This document shows positions 1-11,305 of a DNA stretch of 64,000 nt, in pieces. The notes beneath the pieces are model-generated. The model ran no database searches, was not told where the DNA came from, and was given only the letters and a program-made list of their open reading frames with translations. The stretch is from Phytophthora sp. 'mugwort'. Lineage: Eukaryota > Oomycota > Peronosporomycetes > Peronosporales > Peronosporaceae. Where the stretch lies: NCBI GenBank assembly GCA_033558025.1, contig JAUCEF010000017.1, positions 310,001 through 374,000 of the forward strand, read 5' to 3'. Position 1 is the first letter of the stretch. Every line of letters starts with the position of its first letter. Both the position numbers and the translations under genes were made by a program.

Positions 1-2284
1 CACCGTCGACGAGCACCCGCCATCGATAGTACAGACACTGGGCCTACACGATGAGTTGCCCGTGCTTATACCACTCGTCGATGATGACCTTGACGAAGTT
101 GTCAACGTGTCACGCTCTGCTACCCGATGGCCCTACTGGTGACGAAAACGTGGACATGACTGTTGATACTACTACTGTGGCGGCTAACCCGCCACCCGTC
201 CCGATGGATATCGACGAAGGCACAGAGATAGCGCCAAGCGCGTTGGTGCCCGCTTCGACCTCATCACCAAGATCGGCGGGCGTCCAGCTGCAGCTCCAAG
301 AACAGGCCGCATGCAGCGAGCGCGATCGAGCCTCACCTCCCCTTCCCGATGTGCTTTCCACCAGACCGGTGCGAGGACACTCGGATGAGGGGGAGAGTCG
401 ACTGATATTTCGAGGGAACTCGCTGCGAGCTCCGGTGGTCGGGCGCACTGTGGTGCCGCAGTTTCTTCCGAGTGTGGTGCTATCGGATCGGCAACCGCTC
501 GCATTACGACCACCCCGCACCGGTGCACATGATTTGCAACTTGCCTTGGCCCCCGCCTCGTCGCATGGCGAACCATCGAGTGTGCTACTGACAGTGACAC
601 CTCCAGCGACGGCGAGCCCTATCCCAGGCGACCGCGACTCTAAAACGACTACGAGGTTGCCTTAGCCGCTGCGGATGTTGTTCTCATCTATCGCAATGCA
701 ATGCTCTCACCGGACGCAGCAAATTGGAAGGAAGTCATTCGCTCCGAGCTGCGTTCACACATCCGCGACCACACCTGGGACATTATGCGTCGCCCTCCTG
801 GAATGAAGGTTATCGGCTGCAAATGGGTCTCGCTGTGAAGCGAACGAGGACGGCGATATTGTGCGATACAAGGCGCGCATCGTTGCCCTGGGATTCCTAC
901 AGACCTTCGAGATTGACTACCACGAAACTTATTCTCCAGTCGCTGGGCTGCCTACGCTTCGTGTGTTCTTCGCGGTCTGCCACCACCTCGGACTTTACAT
1001 CAAACAATTTGATGTGGAAACGACTTTTCGCAACGGTAATTTAGACGAGCTCGTCTACATGGCCATTCCGCTTGGCGTCAAGACGAATAACGGCATGGTG
1101 TGCCGACTGAGGCGCAGTCTGTACGGGCTTAAGCAAGTCGCGGCCGTGTGGTTCAAGACGATCAGGTCGGTGTTCCTGGAGATGGGGTTTGTGCAGTGTC
1201 AAGCTGACACCTGTCTTTTCGTTCGGACTGGTCGTCATAGCCCGGTACTCGTCGTGCTTTATGTGGACGACATGCTTGTCGGCTGCGCTGATGAGACAGA
1301 TGCTGCAGTGATCGAGCAAGATCTATCCAAACGCTTTAAGATGAAAGCGCTTGGAGAGGTTTTGCTCGGCATGGACATCCACTACGATCGTGTGAAGGGG
1401 GACCTGCGTCTCTATCAATCGCAGTTTATTGCTCGCATGGTCGACCGCTTTGGCAAGCACGACGCCTTTCCTGTTCGGAACCCCAACATCGTTGGCCAGG
1501 ACCTGCGACCTGAGAAGAAAGTCAAGGAGAGAATGACTGAGAGGCCCTATCGACAGCTTATCGGATCGCTGCTCTACGTTGCTAATGGATCTCGCCCGGA
1601 TGTCTGTGCTTCGGTAAGCGTGCTGTCCAAGTATCTGGACAAGGCACAGGACATGCACTGGCGTGCTGCGGTTCAAGTGCTCCGATATCTCAAGGGCACG
1701 GCGCATGCATTGCTAGTTCTCACTCGCAGCTCACTAAAGGACGTTAGGGTCGTCGGCTACTGCGACGCCAATTAGGCTGGTGACTTGGAACAAGGCGGTC
1801 GACCTCGGGCGTGCTGGTGGTTTTGGCTGGGGCCCCAGTGATCTTTAAGAGCAAATGCCAGTCGTCGGTTACGTTGTCGACCGCAGAAGCCGAGTACATG
1901 GCACTTGCGCTGGCTGCATTTTTGGCTGCACAGGAACTCGAGTGGCTACATCAACTACTCGGCGAGATAGGTGTGCAGTTGGTCATGCCAATAAAGGTGA
2001 AAATCGACAATCAAGCTGCGATTGCCATCGCGAGCAACCGCGGATACTCAGCACGTGCAAAGCAAATCGACCTGCGCCTTCATTTCGTTCGAGACCAGAT
2101 TGACGCAGGCCACATTGCATTGAAACACGTGTCATCTGGCAAACAGCTCGAAGACTTCCTCACCAAGCCGCTCCCAACGCCGCAGTTTGCCAAATTGGTC
2201 GAGGTAAGCGGCGTGGAAGACTCGCATCAAGTTGGGAGGGGGGGGGGGTTAGCTGTCTGTTCAAGCCGTCATGCTGTTAGGTAG
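1..2284 (+). mobile_element. Ty1/Copia retrotransposon, 5'-truncated and decayed pol
   Basis: This is the C-terminal half of a Copia polyprotein, running off the left window edge. Bases 51-665 translate as a Ser/Pro-rich linker such as lies between integrase and reverse transcriptase. The reverse transcriptase follows: the NWKEVIRSEL segment near 726, then RYKARIVALGF at 864 and on to 1775, with the catalytic YVDD box at about 1261 and a SLYGLKQ motif near 1117. RNase H follows at 1811-2284 (TLSTAEAEYMAL, KIDNQAAIAIASN). At least one frameshift near 840 and an in-frame stop at 1773 separate the pieces, so no functional polyprotein remains. An 11-base G run at 2238-2248 sits where a polypurine tract is expected. 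The Copia assignment is firm; activity is excluded by the breaks. Confidence 0.93.
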
Positions 2285-2748
2285 GTGCCGCAGCCAACAT
2301 AATAGGTCAACAAATGATGGTGATTGAAGTTACCAGAGTGGTTGCTAAGACGCTGGTGCCGAAAGTGCCGTTTCGCATAATCGGCAAGGTAAACATCAAG
2401 GGCTCAAGGCAACCTCCGTAGCAGTAACAGAGCTAGCTAATCCTCTAATGAACTCACTCAAGCATCTCAAGTCGCCTTCCAATTTGTAGAATATGAAGGA
2501 GATCGGGATCAATAACTTTCTCGTCTCCTTCCTGTCTTCGGTCGTTCCGGGGGTAGCTTATACACTCTGCGAGCCTATATAGTACGTGTTGCCTATTCAC
2601 GCAGATTACTGTACATGCAATCGGGCCACTATTGCATCGCATTACTTCGTGTCCGGTTGTGATAACGTAACCCATGCAGATGACCCCCCCCCAGCAATTA
2701 GGTTGTTACAACTATTGGTATTGCGGTATGTTCTGTGTCTGCGTGTGT
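2285..2748. other. Non-coding stretch, possible Copia 3' LTR remnant
   Basis: No credible coding region is present. Its place directly after the G-rich tract that ends the Copia pol suggests a 3' LTR. The partner 5' LTR lies outside the window, so neither its ends nor its length can be verified. A run of nine C lies near 2684-2692. Confidence 0.3.
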
Positions 2749-2797
2749 ACCGACAACGACGGTGAAAGACGCCACGCGTCGGAGGGAGTTAGTATGG
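2749..2797 (+). repeat. Solo terminal repeat related to the palindrome element ends
   Basis: About 48 bp here match, with few mismatches, the reverse complement of 6528-6576, the right end of the pogo-like element in the palindrome. The shared core is CGACAACGACGGTGAAAGAC followed by a GCCACGCG segment. Read this way it is the right end of a minus-oriented copy whose body was lost or interrupted by the pogo-like element inserted at 2855. Confidence 0.6.
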
Positions 2798-2854
2798 CAA
2801 TTGTGAGCGTGTAGCAGACGACATGAAAACACACTATCGGCAAATGCAGCTAAC

Positions 2855-4757
2855 GTAACGGACCAATATAGTGCATGATACCAGTTTTAATGCACGATAA
2901 TGGCTTTAAGCCAATCATACCCGTTGCTGTGCAAATGGGATCTTTCAATTGGTTGTTCGAAACTGACCAGTTTTGAGCACGGTCGCGTCAGTTTTGGCGT
3001 GAGATATTAGAATATGCAAATAAGTGGTTGTGAGAGGGAGACCATGCGCAAATGCGTTCGAGTCGTTTGCAACAACACCATGGGCAAGCCAAGAGGTCGC
3101 TACTGCAAGAGGGAGCTATACGTTGCTCTGGAAAGAACTAGCAGCGCCGAGACGCACGCCCACGTCGCAGCTACGTCGCCTGTGAGTCTCCGCACCTTGT
3201 TTAAGAAGCGAAAGGAGCTCCGAGACACCGGCAGCCTGACAAGCAGCACCAGGGCCCGAAGCCCCTCATCTCGAGCGAAATTGAGGATGATATTGTCGAG
3301 TGGATCGCGGCAATGCAGCGTGCCGGGTTGCTGCCCACTCGTTGGGAGATCATCCGACGCGCAAACCAAGCTCGAGAGCGGCTGGATCATGTTTCAACTC
3401 GCTCGGCCGAGTCTCCAGCGCGGCTCACGTCGGGTTGGTACAAGCGCTTTCGTGAGCTGTATCCTGAGCTTGCCGACCGCCGCGCCAAACCCTCGCACGC
3501 GTGCCCAACAGCGTGGATAAGGCGGTCGTCGACACGCTCTTCAGAATGCTCGCCAATCGCGTGATTTAGCACAAAGTCGTCCGAACATGAATGTTCAACA
3601 TGGATGAGACGCCGTTTACTCCCGACATGTCGACAAAAGCAGTTGTCGCCATGAAAGGATCGCCCAACGTATGGACGAAAGAGATGAAAGCAAGTTTCCA
3701 CATGACTGTGGTGGCCGCAATAAGTGCGGCGGGCTACGCACCAGCGCCGCAAATTATTGTACCCGGTAAGAGAACCCTGCGGACCGACATCGCCGCACTG
3801 ACCATCCCCAACACCTGTCTCACGGGGGCCCCAAAAGGTTTCAGCAATCAAGTCGTCTTTCGACTTTGTCTCCACCACTTCCAGCGCGAGCTCATAAAAA
3901 AAAGAAACATGAGTTCCCAGTCATGCTCGTGCTTGACAATAGTTCAACACATATTTGCCCAGGTATTTATCATGTCTTACAGTATATATTTTGCATTTGC
4001 TGACTTTGAACTTAAATATAATTTTGTAGAGGCTGTGGATTTATGCATGGGCATGAATTTTCCTCGTGGCGCTACATGCCAATGCAACTCATCTATATCA
4101 GCATCTTGATGTAGCAGCGTTTCGAGCGTTCAAAGGAGGCATTCCTGAGGCATTAGAACGTTTGCTGCTGTCCACGGACGAAAGTACAATCTCCAAGCGT
4201 GATGCCATCATTATAGAATCCGCTGCTTACCAGAACACGATCATTGACAACCCCGAGAGCGCCGTCAACGGCTTCACGACGACTGGAATCTACCCGGCCA
4301 ACCTCATCGAGATGAAGAGCCGTCTCGAGCTCTCGACAAGTAACGGCGTGCCTGGTACTGTTGGAACGGCCGCTTGGTTGAAGCGGAAGCAAACCGAGAT
4401 CCGAGAGGAGGTTCTCACCCTTCCCCCGGCCCCCTCCGCAAGTGGAAATCCTGCTAAGAAGAAGCATATAACTGTAGATATCGCTAGGAGGCTCGTTACT
4501 AGAGAAGCGCTCGTGCAGAATGTGGTTTATCGTACCGTGCAGTAAACTCGTCCCCCCAAAATTGAACGATTTGTAAGCCATTTTCAAACCTACATTTCTC
4601 GGGCTGTTTGACAACCAGAGCGAAACCGAATGCATGTATATTCTCCCCATTCGTTGATTATTTCGCCAATGATCGCCGCTTCCGTTGTTCTACGCTTACT
4701 GATTAGTAGAAATAATTTGTTTCTGACTCGGAAACGTGCACTATATTGGTCCGTTAC
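2855..4757 (+). mobile_element. Pogo-like (Tc1/mariner superfamily) DNA transposon with perfect 21-bp TIRs
   Basis: The ends at 2855-2875 and 4737-4757 are perfect 21-bp inverted repeats starting GTAACGGACCAATATAGTGC. They bracket about 1.9 kb that holds one transposase pseudogene on the plus strand. The element lies between two pieces of the palindrome-type terminal repeat (2749 and 4879), which suggests insertion into older repeat DNA. Flanks are AT-rich (AAC before the left end, ATTAT after the right end), but no unambiguous target duplication can be read. Ends and transposase class agree with a pogo/Tigger-type element. Confidence 0.82.
3014..4545 (+). pseudogene. Pogo-like transposase with DDE_1 domain, frameshifted
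   Basis: Four overlapping reading-frame pieces make up one transposase. The first (3014-3520) and the next (3313-3564) cover a CENP-B/HTH-like DNA-binding region; the segment LTSGWYKRFRELYPELA near 3424 is typical of the second helix-turn-helix. The DDE domain begins with NMDETPFTPDMST at about 3597 (first catalytic Asp) and reaches VLDNSSTHI near 3925 (second Asp). The C-terminal part (4066-4545) has VNGFTTTGIYPAN and a Lys-rich tail. Frame changes near 3520, 3570, 3870 and 4070 break the gene; a short AT-rich stretch at 3958-4030 could be a degenerate intron. The protein would have bound the 21-bp ends and cut DNA in the nucleus; it is now inactive. Confidence 0.85.
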
Positions 4758-4878
4758 ATTATCTGATAGGTTATAAAGTCCAATTCTACTTATTTAGGTT
4801 ATCATGTGACAGACAAAAACATGTGATGAGCAAAAACGTGTCTGCGTTTGTATTGTGGTTGTACCTGCATCGTCGGGT

Positions 4879-6576
4879 ACAGACAACGACGGTGAAAGAC
4901 CCCCGACCCAAAACACGTCATTTTGACGTAGACAGGCGGAGACGGTGGTAACAAAAACCATCCTGCTTCAGTACATTAGCTCTTTATATTGCCCGATCAG
5001 ATGGCTACAATATATTTTCTGCCAGTAAAATCGATACTTGTTTGGCGCCAAAATCAATGGACTGTGCAGCGACTGCAGCGATCTGCGCGCTTCATTTTGG
5101 TTTTGAGACCGCCATGGTCTTAATTCCGCGCAAGCAACGCTCGTACACGATGGCTCAGAAGTGTTATGCGCTGGAGCTTATCGAAACTCTCGGCGAAGCT
5201 ACTACCAGACGTCAGCTGGGGTACCCCTTGCCGCAATCTCCGCGATTGGGTCGCCAAGAAAGCCAAGATTATGAGCTTTCGAGGCGCCCAGACCAGCAAA
5301 ACACTGAACGGCAAGGTAAGAAGGAGGTTATTCCTTTAATCTAACATTTATTTAAGCCGCTTTGCACGCAGTACATGCTCGAATACATCAAGCTAAACTA
5401 CCACCCGTGGTTGCAAGAGTACCTTGAGTAAAAAGAGCATCGAGAGTGGGTATAACACAATAATGAAATTGCTACAACGGTTTGCAAAACGGTAACATGA
5501 TTATCTATTCATTTAATAATTATTGATAATTACTTTGACCTTTTTGCGTGTAGTCATGGTTTTTTAATGCAGACAGCTCTTGCTACGAAGAAGAATGAGG
5601 CCGAAATGGAAGAAACGCATGCGAAACTCGCTATAGAATTTTGGGAAAAGTACGGGATAAAGCACACGGCGGCTGAAATTTACAATGTAGACGACACTGC
5701 GATCTATTATAACACCCGGCCAAAGAAAATTTCGGCAATCCGAGGGCGGAAGGGCTTGGCCAAAATCCGAAAGACAGAGAAGCACAGCGCCAGAATGAAG
5801 CGGTGCTTACGGCTCGCGCTGACGGTAAGGATTAATGCTGTTGTGCTGGTCTCATCTCAAATTTTACGAATATTCTAACGTTTTGTGCTTTTTAAAGGAA
5901 AAAGCTTCCTATTCTGTTCATTATGCGTGCTAAACCAGGTGGTAGAATCGAAGAAGAAGAGCTTAAGACATATCCCCCATGACATGTGTACGCTGTCCAA
6001 GAAAGCGGCTGGATGGACCGTCATGTATAGGTAAAGTATGCAAAAGAACTCCTGAAATTTGAGATTGACGCACCCTCTGTCTTTTTGCTAAATAATTTTG
6101 GTTGTCGTGTTTCTGACGAGGGACAGAGGGTGATAGTAGAAGAGACGAGCGCCACGTTGGTGCCGCTCCCAGTGAACAGCACCACAGTGTGTCAGCCCCT
6201 TGACGTCGGTGTATGGAGCCTCTCAAGAAATATTTGCGCGCCCTTTGGCTCACTGAGCAGTCTTCGAAGAGGAAGGACAAGGAGGCGAAGAACGAGAAGG
6301 GGAAGGACGGTGGCGAAAGGCAACGAGGAAGGTAAGAAGACGCAGAAGGGAAGGAAGGGCGCAAAGGGCAGCACAAACAAGAAGAGTAAGGCGAGCAAGA
6401 AGGGCAAGGAAGACGATGAAGACAAAGAGACGGCCAAGGAAAAGCGCTTGGCGTTGATTAAGCGAACGATAGCTGCTTGGGGGTTGATTTCAGCAGAACT
6501 GTTGTCGGGACGTTCGACAAAGCCATCCCATGCTAACTCCCTCCAACGCGTGGCGTCTTTCATCGTCGTTGTCTGT
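4879..6576 (+). mobile_element. Pogo-like element, left (plus-strand) copy of the palindrome
   Basis: The copy is bounded by 22-bp inverted ends at 4879-4900 and 6555-6576 that differ at one base and have the core CAGACAACGACG-TGAAAGAC. The body encodes a broken pogo-like transposase. An N-terminal DNA-binding part with RSYTMAQKCYALELIETLGE lies at about 5132-5200. A DDE segment with YNVDDTAIYYNTRPKKIS lies at about 5680. A C-terminal segment at 6085-6300 includes NNFGCRVSDEG and VCQPLDVGV, followed by a Lys/Glu-rich tail. Family members normally have Asp-Asn at the second catalytic position (LDNFG); here it reads LNNFG, so the catalytic Asp appears lost. Stops and frameshifts occur between the parts. 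Confidence 0.85.
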
Positions 6577-6581
6577 ATTGC

Positions 6582-8232
6582 GGGATGGCTTTGTCGAACG
6601 TCCCGACAACAGTTCTGCTGAAATCAACCCCCAAGCAGCTATCGTTCGCTTAATCAACGCCAAGCGCTTTTCCTTGGCCGTCTCTTTGTCTTCATCGTCT
6701 TCCTTGCCCTTCTTGCTCGCCTTACTCTTCTTGTTTGTGCTGCCCTTTGCGCCCTTCCTTCCCTTCTGCGTCTTCTTACCTTCCTCGTTGCCTTTCGCCA
6801 CCGTCCTTCCCCTTCTCGTTCTTCGCCTCCTTGTCCTTCCTCTTCGAAGACTGCTCAGTGAGCCAAAGGGCGCGCAAATATTTCTTGAGAGGCTCCATAC
6901 ACCGACGTCAAGGGGCTGACACACTGTGGTGCTGTTCACTGGGAGCGGCACCAACGTGGCGCTCGTCTCTTCTACTATCACCCTCTGTCCCTCGTCAGAA
7001 ACACGACAACCAAAATTATTTAGCAAAAAGACAGAGGGTGCGTCAATCTCAAATTTCAGGAGTTCTTTTGCATACTTTACCTATACATGACGGTCCATCC
7101 AGCCGCTTTCTTGGACAGCGTACACATGTCATGGGGGATATGTCTTAAGCTCTTCTTCTTCGATTCTACCACCTGGTTTAGCACGCATAATGAACAGAAT
7201 AGGAAGCTTTTTCCTAAAAGCACAAAACGTTAGAATATTCGTAAAATTTGAGATGAGACCAGCACAACAGCATTAATCCTTACCGCCAGCGCGAGCCGTA
7301 AGCACCGCTTCATTCTGGCGCTGTGCTTCTCTGTCTTTCGGATTTTGGCCAAGCCCTTCCGCCCTCGGATTGCCGAAATTTTCTTTGGCCGGGTGTTATA
7401 ATAGATCGCAGTGTCGTCTACATTGTAAATTTCAGCCGCCGTGTGCTTTATCCCGTACTTTTCCCAAAATTCTATAGCGAGTTTCGCATGCGTTTCTTCC
7501 ATTTCGGCCTCATTCTTCTTCGTAGCAAGAGCTGTCTGCATTAAAAAACCATGACTACACGCAAAAAGGTCAAAGTAATTATCAATAATTATTAAATGAA
7601 TAGATAATCATGTTACCGTTTTGCAAACCGTTGTAGCAATTTCATTATTGTGTTATACCCACTCTCGATGCTCTTTTTACTCAAGGTACTCTTGCAACCA
7701 CGGGTGGTAGTTTAGCTTGATGTATTCGAGCATGTACTGCGTGCAAAGCGGCTTAAATAAATGTTAGATTAAAGGAATAACCTCCTTCTTACCTTGCCGT
7801 TCAGTGTTTTGCTGGTCTGGGCGCCTCGAAAGCTCATAATCTTGGCTTTCTTGGCGACCCAATCGCGGAGATTGCGGCAAGGGGTACCCCAGCTGACGTC
7901 TGGTAGTAGCTTCGCCGAGAGTTTCGATAAGCTCCAGCGCATAACACTTCTGAGCCATCGTGTACGAGCGTTGCTTGCGCGGAATTAAGACCATGGCGGT
8001 CTCAAAACCAAAATGAAGCGCGCAGATCGCTGCAGTCGCTGCACAGTCCATTGATTTTGGCGCCAAACAAGTATCGATTTTACTGGCAGAAAATATATTG
8101 TAGCCATCTGATCGGGCAATATAAAGAGCTAATGTACTGAAGCAGGATGGTTTTTGTTACCACCGTCTCCGCCTGTCTACGTCAAAATGACGTGTTTTGG
8201 GTCGGGGGTCTTTCATCGGCGTTGGCTATACA
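6582..8232 (-). mobile_element. Pogo-like element, right (inverted) copy of the palindrome
   Basis: This is the reverse complement of 4879-6529, tail to tail with it. The predicted peptides at 7764-8066, 7230-7541 and 6735-7148 are the same as in the left copy except for one residue (Thr to Ala, position 7286 region), and there is one 3-bp indel (left about 5891-5911, right about 7205-7222). The copy lacks the terminal 52 bp at its 3' side (the 6530-6581 spacer replaces it), so it has no right-hand TIR. Its outer end near 8211-8232 is more diverged than the left copy's, with several changes in the 22-bp end. Confidence 0.85.
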
Positions 8233-8641
8233 TGTATTAGAATAGTGCAGGCGTCAGGCTGTTCGGGTTGTACGGTTGCAGGATTGTTTTTGTGGATCGG
8301 AGACGGGCCTATCTTTCTTCTTTATACTTCTTTCTACTATACTGTCAATGTTCTAATTAATAAGTCCGGTAGGTTGAATTGGGATTAAGTATTACGGCAT
8401 CTGCTACAAATACCGTCAGTTGTAATGTAACATGATAGGGGTCTGTCAATATTAGCATGCACAGCTATTAATTGGGACAGGGTCAGCAGTATTCCTTATT
8501 ATGGTAAAGAATGCAACGGCGAAATTGCATAAATTAGTGAATACCGAATTTCATCCGATAATTCAAGGCACACACAATACATATAGCCAATCAGAGTTCA
8601 GGTTTGGCAAATCGTTCAAAAATACCGTGCACCCTATGTCA

Positions 8642-10868
8642 GGATATTTATTACGAGGGTGCCACAACCAGCGACATATTTATCAGGAAGGGCCACAAAC
8701 AGTATAACTATGAAAAGATACAACAGCGTACTTCAACACCAGGACTATCGTTACAAGCAGCACTCATAGCATTATTTTTAGGCCCCCCCCCAGAAAACAA
8801 ATTTGCGGCAGCTGCTGCGACGTTTATTGTAAGAAGCAGCAGCACTCATATGAGCCCCCCCCCCCGGAATTCTCAGCAAACTTGACATGGTGTCTCATTT
8901 TGGGCATGAAGAGCCTGGGCTGCTGATACACTTTGCAAATTTGAAACTTGCAGGTTCATTCATCAGGCGCTACCTTCAACATGAACAGAAGCGTTAAGCG
9001 CAACAATGGAGGTGGAAATCACAAGAAATGGCTGTGTTCGGCACAGTCAAGTGGATGCCCGTGGTTTGTCTTTCTCACGCAAATGTGAATCAACAGTCAA
9101 TGAAGACACGACCCAATCAAAACTAAAAAAGCCCAAGACAAAGCTATCTCAAATTGCTGATAACTCATGGTACATTTCTAATATGAATCTCCAACACGCT
9201 CAATTATGTTCCAGTGTTGCAGTGATGAAAAGTGAGTATCTCCAGGAGCAGCCAGGATTCGTTGCGGCAATTGTAGTGGGCCATAGCACTTCGATGGCGC
9301 GTGTGGTGAAAAGCATGCGTACTCTTCATGGAATTGACATGCAGAAGCAACGAGCTTTTATGTACAGAACGATTCAACAAGAAACTATCAAGCAAGAGTT
9401 GATCCTGTAGCAGAATACGGGCGACTTCCTGTTTCTTTTGCAGGAACTTGCAAACCAAAATGCTGACTCTCGTGTATGCTGCCAATTGGATTCGTTTTTG
9501 GAAGGTTTTTCCGAGCCTTTCTAACCATCAGCAGTGTTGTTCGCATTCAGGATGCACTCTTACCTGTTTGGGAATGCGATGGGACTCATATGAAGGATCC
9601 ATTGTATAATGGTATTTGTCTGACGCTTATAGACAAATACGGAAACAAGCAAAATATACCAGTTGCGGTGGCATACGTTCACAAGGAAACTGTCGAAAAC
9701 TTTGCATGGTTCTTCTGCAACTGTATTGTTGCTGGTTTGAAGCTGCATGACCGTCCAATATTTTGTGACCGTGGAAAACAATTATAAAAAAATAATTGTG
9801 TGCTTCAAGCCGGTTTCCTCATCCGCTTTCACTTCCTTCTGTTGTCGTCGAATTCGATGCAGAGAGTCTGCCAATTGCAGCATTCTTTGACGAGAAGGTC
9901 ACGGACCCTTGTACGGTGAAATAAATGAGCATCATTGCAGTCTGTGCGGTCAGGTTGGTCACAATAATGGAAGCTGCACTGCACCACTGGCAGAGGTAGA
10001 AAAAACTGGCGTGGGGTTTTGCCAGGCGAATATGTAGCTGGCGAATGCCCATGCATCGTCTGCGGAAACCGTGATGCGTACGAGTGGGAGATGGAAAAAT
10101 ACCTGTAAGAGCAACGCGAAAAACTATACAAGCACTTCAGTTCATAACAGCAAAACATTCACCTTCACCATAAATGAGCAATTGAAGCCATCAGTATTTG
10201 GATATCTTCTTTGATATCCTGCAGGAACGTTTAACAAAAAAACGGAGTATCGTCAGATGATGGCAACCAGTGTGAACCAAAAGAACGAATTACCTTATAG
10301 ACCGGAGCAACACAATAGACTGCATCGGTACTTTACAAAAGAGAAAAATAGAACGACGTTAGGCATTATCCCAATGTTGAGCAATATACAGGCATACCAA
10401 TATCAACAGCATTGGTGGCTTCATCCCCAGTGCGCGCTTAGCGCGATGCGTCTTCCTTGTCTTCACAGCACTGGGCCTTGTTACCACACCGCACGCTGCT
10501 ACTAGCTCGGTATTAGCGATGCACGGCAAGAGGCAGCTGGAGAATCTTTGAAAGAGAAGAATGAGCGCTAAGCTCTGAGAAGGGAGCCACCTTTCCCATG
10601 CCCACACACTTAAACTGGAATAGACTTTCTTTTGAAAAGACCATAGTAACAACGTCGGTGGCCGCTGTCTCCAGCACATGGAACCGCAGTGAAGGTCGTC
10701 AAGATGGCCTCTGGCGAATACACGCCTGACCGCATACTGCTACATGTCAGGTCTGCGTAGGTCAGGTCTGCGCTTAAGTGCGCTGATGTACTTTTCCTAA
10801 TTATACTGTTTGTGGCCCTTCCTGAAAAATATGTCGCTCGTTGTGGCACCCTCCTGATAAATATCCTT
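8642..10868 (+). mobile_element. MULE (Mutator-like element) with ~75-bp TIRs and 8-bp target duplication
   Basis: The inverted ends 8642-8716 and 10791-10866 share most bases, including GGGCCACAAACAGTATAA and GTGCCACAAC. The 8-mer CTATGTCA occurs immediately outside both ends (8634-8641 and 10869-10876), matching the 8-11 bp target duplication that MULEs make. The interior carries a decayed MULE transposase on the plus strand. C runs at 8783-8791 and 8855-8865 lie between the left TIR and the gene. A tandem GTCAGGTCTGCG repeat lies at about 10747-10772 near the right end. The structure supports one intact insertion whose gene later decayed. Confidence 0.88.
9006..10150 (+). pseudogene. MULE transposase with zinc knuckle, broken
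   Basis: The first piece (9006-9410) matches the region before the catalytic domain in oomycete MULE transposases (WYISNMNLQHAQLC). The catalytic core follows at about 9552-9785: ECDGTHMKDPLYNG carries the first catalytic Asp, and PVAVAYVHKETVENFAWFF is the next conserved block. About 140 bp further on, in another frame at about 9925-9975, is a CCHC zinc knuckle with spacing C-X2-C-X4-H-X4-C (CSLCGQVGHNNGSC). A second Cys pair (CPCIVCGN) follows near 10050. Stops at 9408 and 9785 and several frame changes make it non-functional. It lies inside matching TIRs, so it is probably the element's own gene. Confidence 0.82.
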
Positions 10869-10876
10869 CTATGTCA

Positions 10877-11304
10877 TTGGATACAGGCACTCACGCGTAG
10901 GGATCCGGACGCCAATTAACGTAAAGTTCCCGCCGGAAGAAATGATGACAACATTTTAACGTACATTTGACGTAAATTTACGTAAAGTCAGAACCTAAGA
11001 TAGATTATACAATCTGATCAATCGGTCCCTAAGGTTTTGACCGGCAAGGCGGGGTGGATACTGGATCTTCATCTTCAGGTGCGAGACATTGGGCTGCGGA
11101 GTGTGCGGTGTGTACCGGAAGCTGTGCTTTGGAGTGTGCCCCGGAGCTGTGTTGCGGAGTGCTCTGGGGCTGTCTTGTAAATTTGTGCGGTAGGGGCAGC
11201 CCTGTTTGCAGGTGGAGCTGTGGATGTGAACGTGTCTTGTGAAGCCTCTAAATGTCAATAAAACACCCTTGATTGCATTATGAACAAAGCATACCGCCAC
11301 TGCG
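10877..11304. other. Intergenic remnant without a recognisable gene
   Basis: No supported gene is present. A small palindrome-like cluster of ACGTAAATTTACGT type lies at about 10965-10985. The rest is a GC-rich stretch with repeated GGAGTGTGC and GAGCTGTG words at 11090-11160, with no protein signature in any frame. Confidence 0.4.
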
Positions 11305-11305
11305 C

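Larger units (their letters stand above)
4879..8232. repeat. 3.3-kb near-perfect palindrome, arms about 1.64 kb, spacer 52 bp
   Basis: Left arm 4885-6529 and right arm 6582-8226 are reverse complements. Base x on the left pairs with 13111-x near the centre and 13108-x beyond one 3-bp indel. The spacer 6530-6581 holds the right TIR of the left copy. Only one substitution and one 3-bp indel were found by comparing the predicted peptides and flanking text, so the arms are more than 99% identical. A transcript crossing the centre would fold into a long double-stranded RNA. Confidence 0.9.

Noticed and set aside
6192..6919. Leu/Phe-rich ORFs (6192-6563 minus, 6530-6919 plus) that look like membrane proteins
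   Set aside because: They are the antisense of the Lys/Glu/Gly-rich transposase tail in the palindrome arms.
4879..8232. Palindrome dismissed as a pure assembly artefact
   Set aside because: One substitution, one 3-bp indel and different outer ends indicate two real copies, although long-read proof is still needed.
8604..8885. ORF with a CxxC motif near its start, resembling a zinc-finger gene
   Set aside because: Its first half is the left TIR of the MULE, matched in inverted form at 10791-10866.
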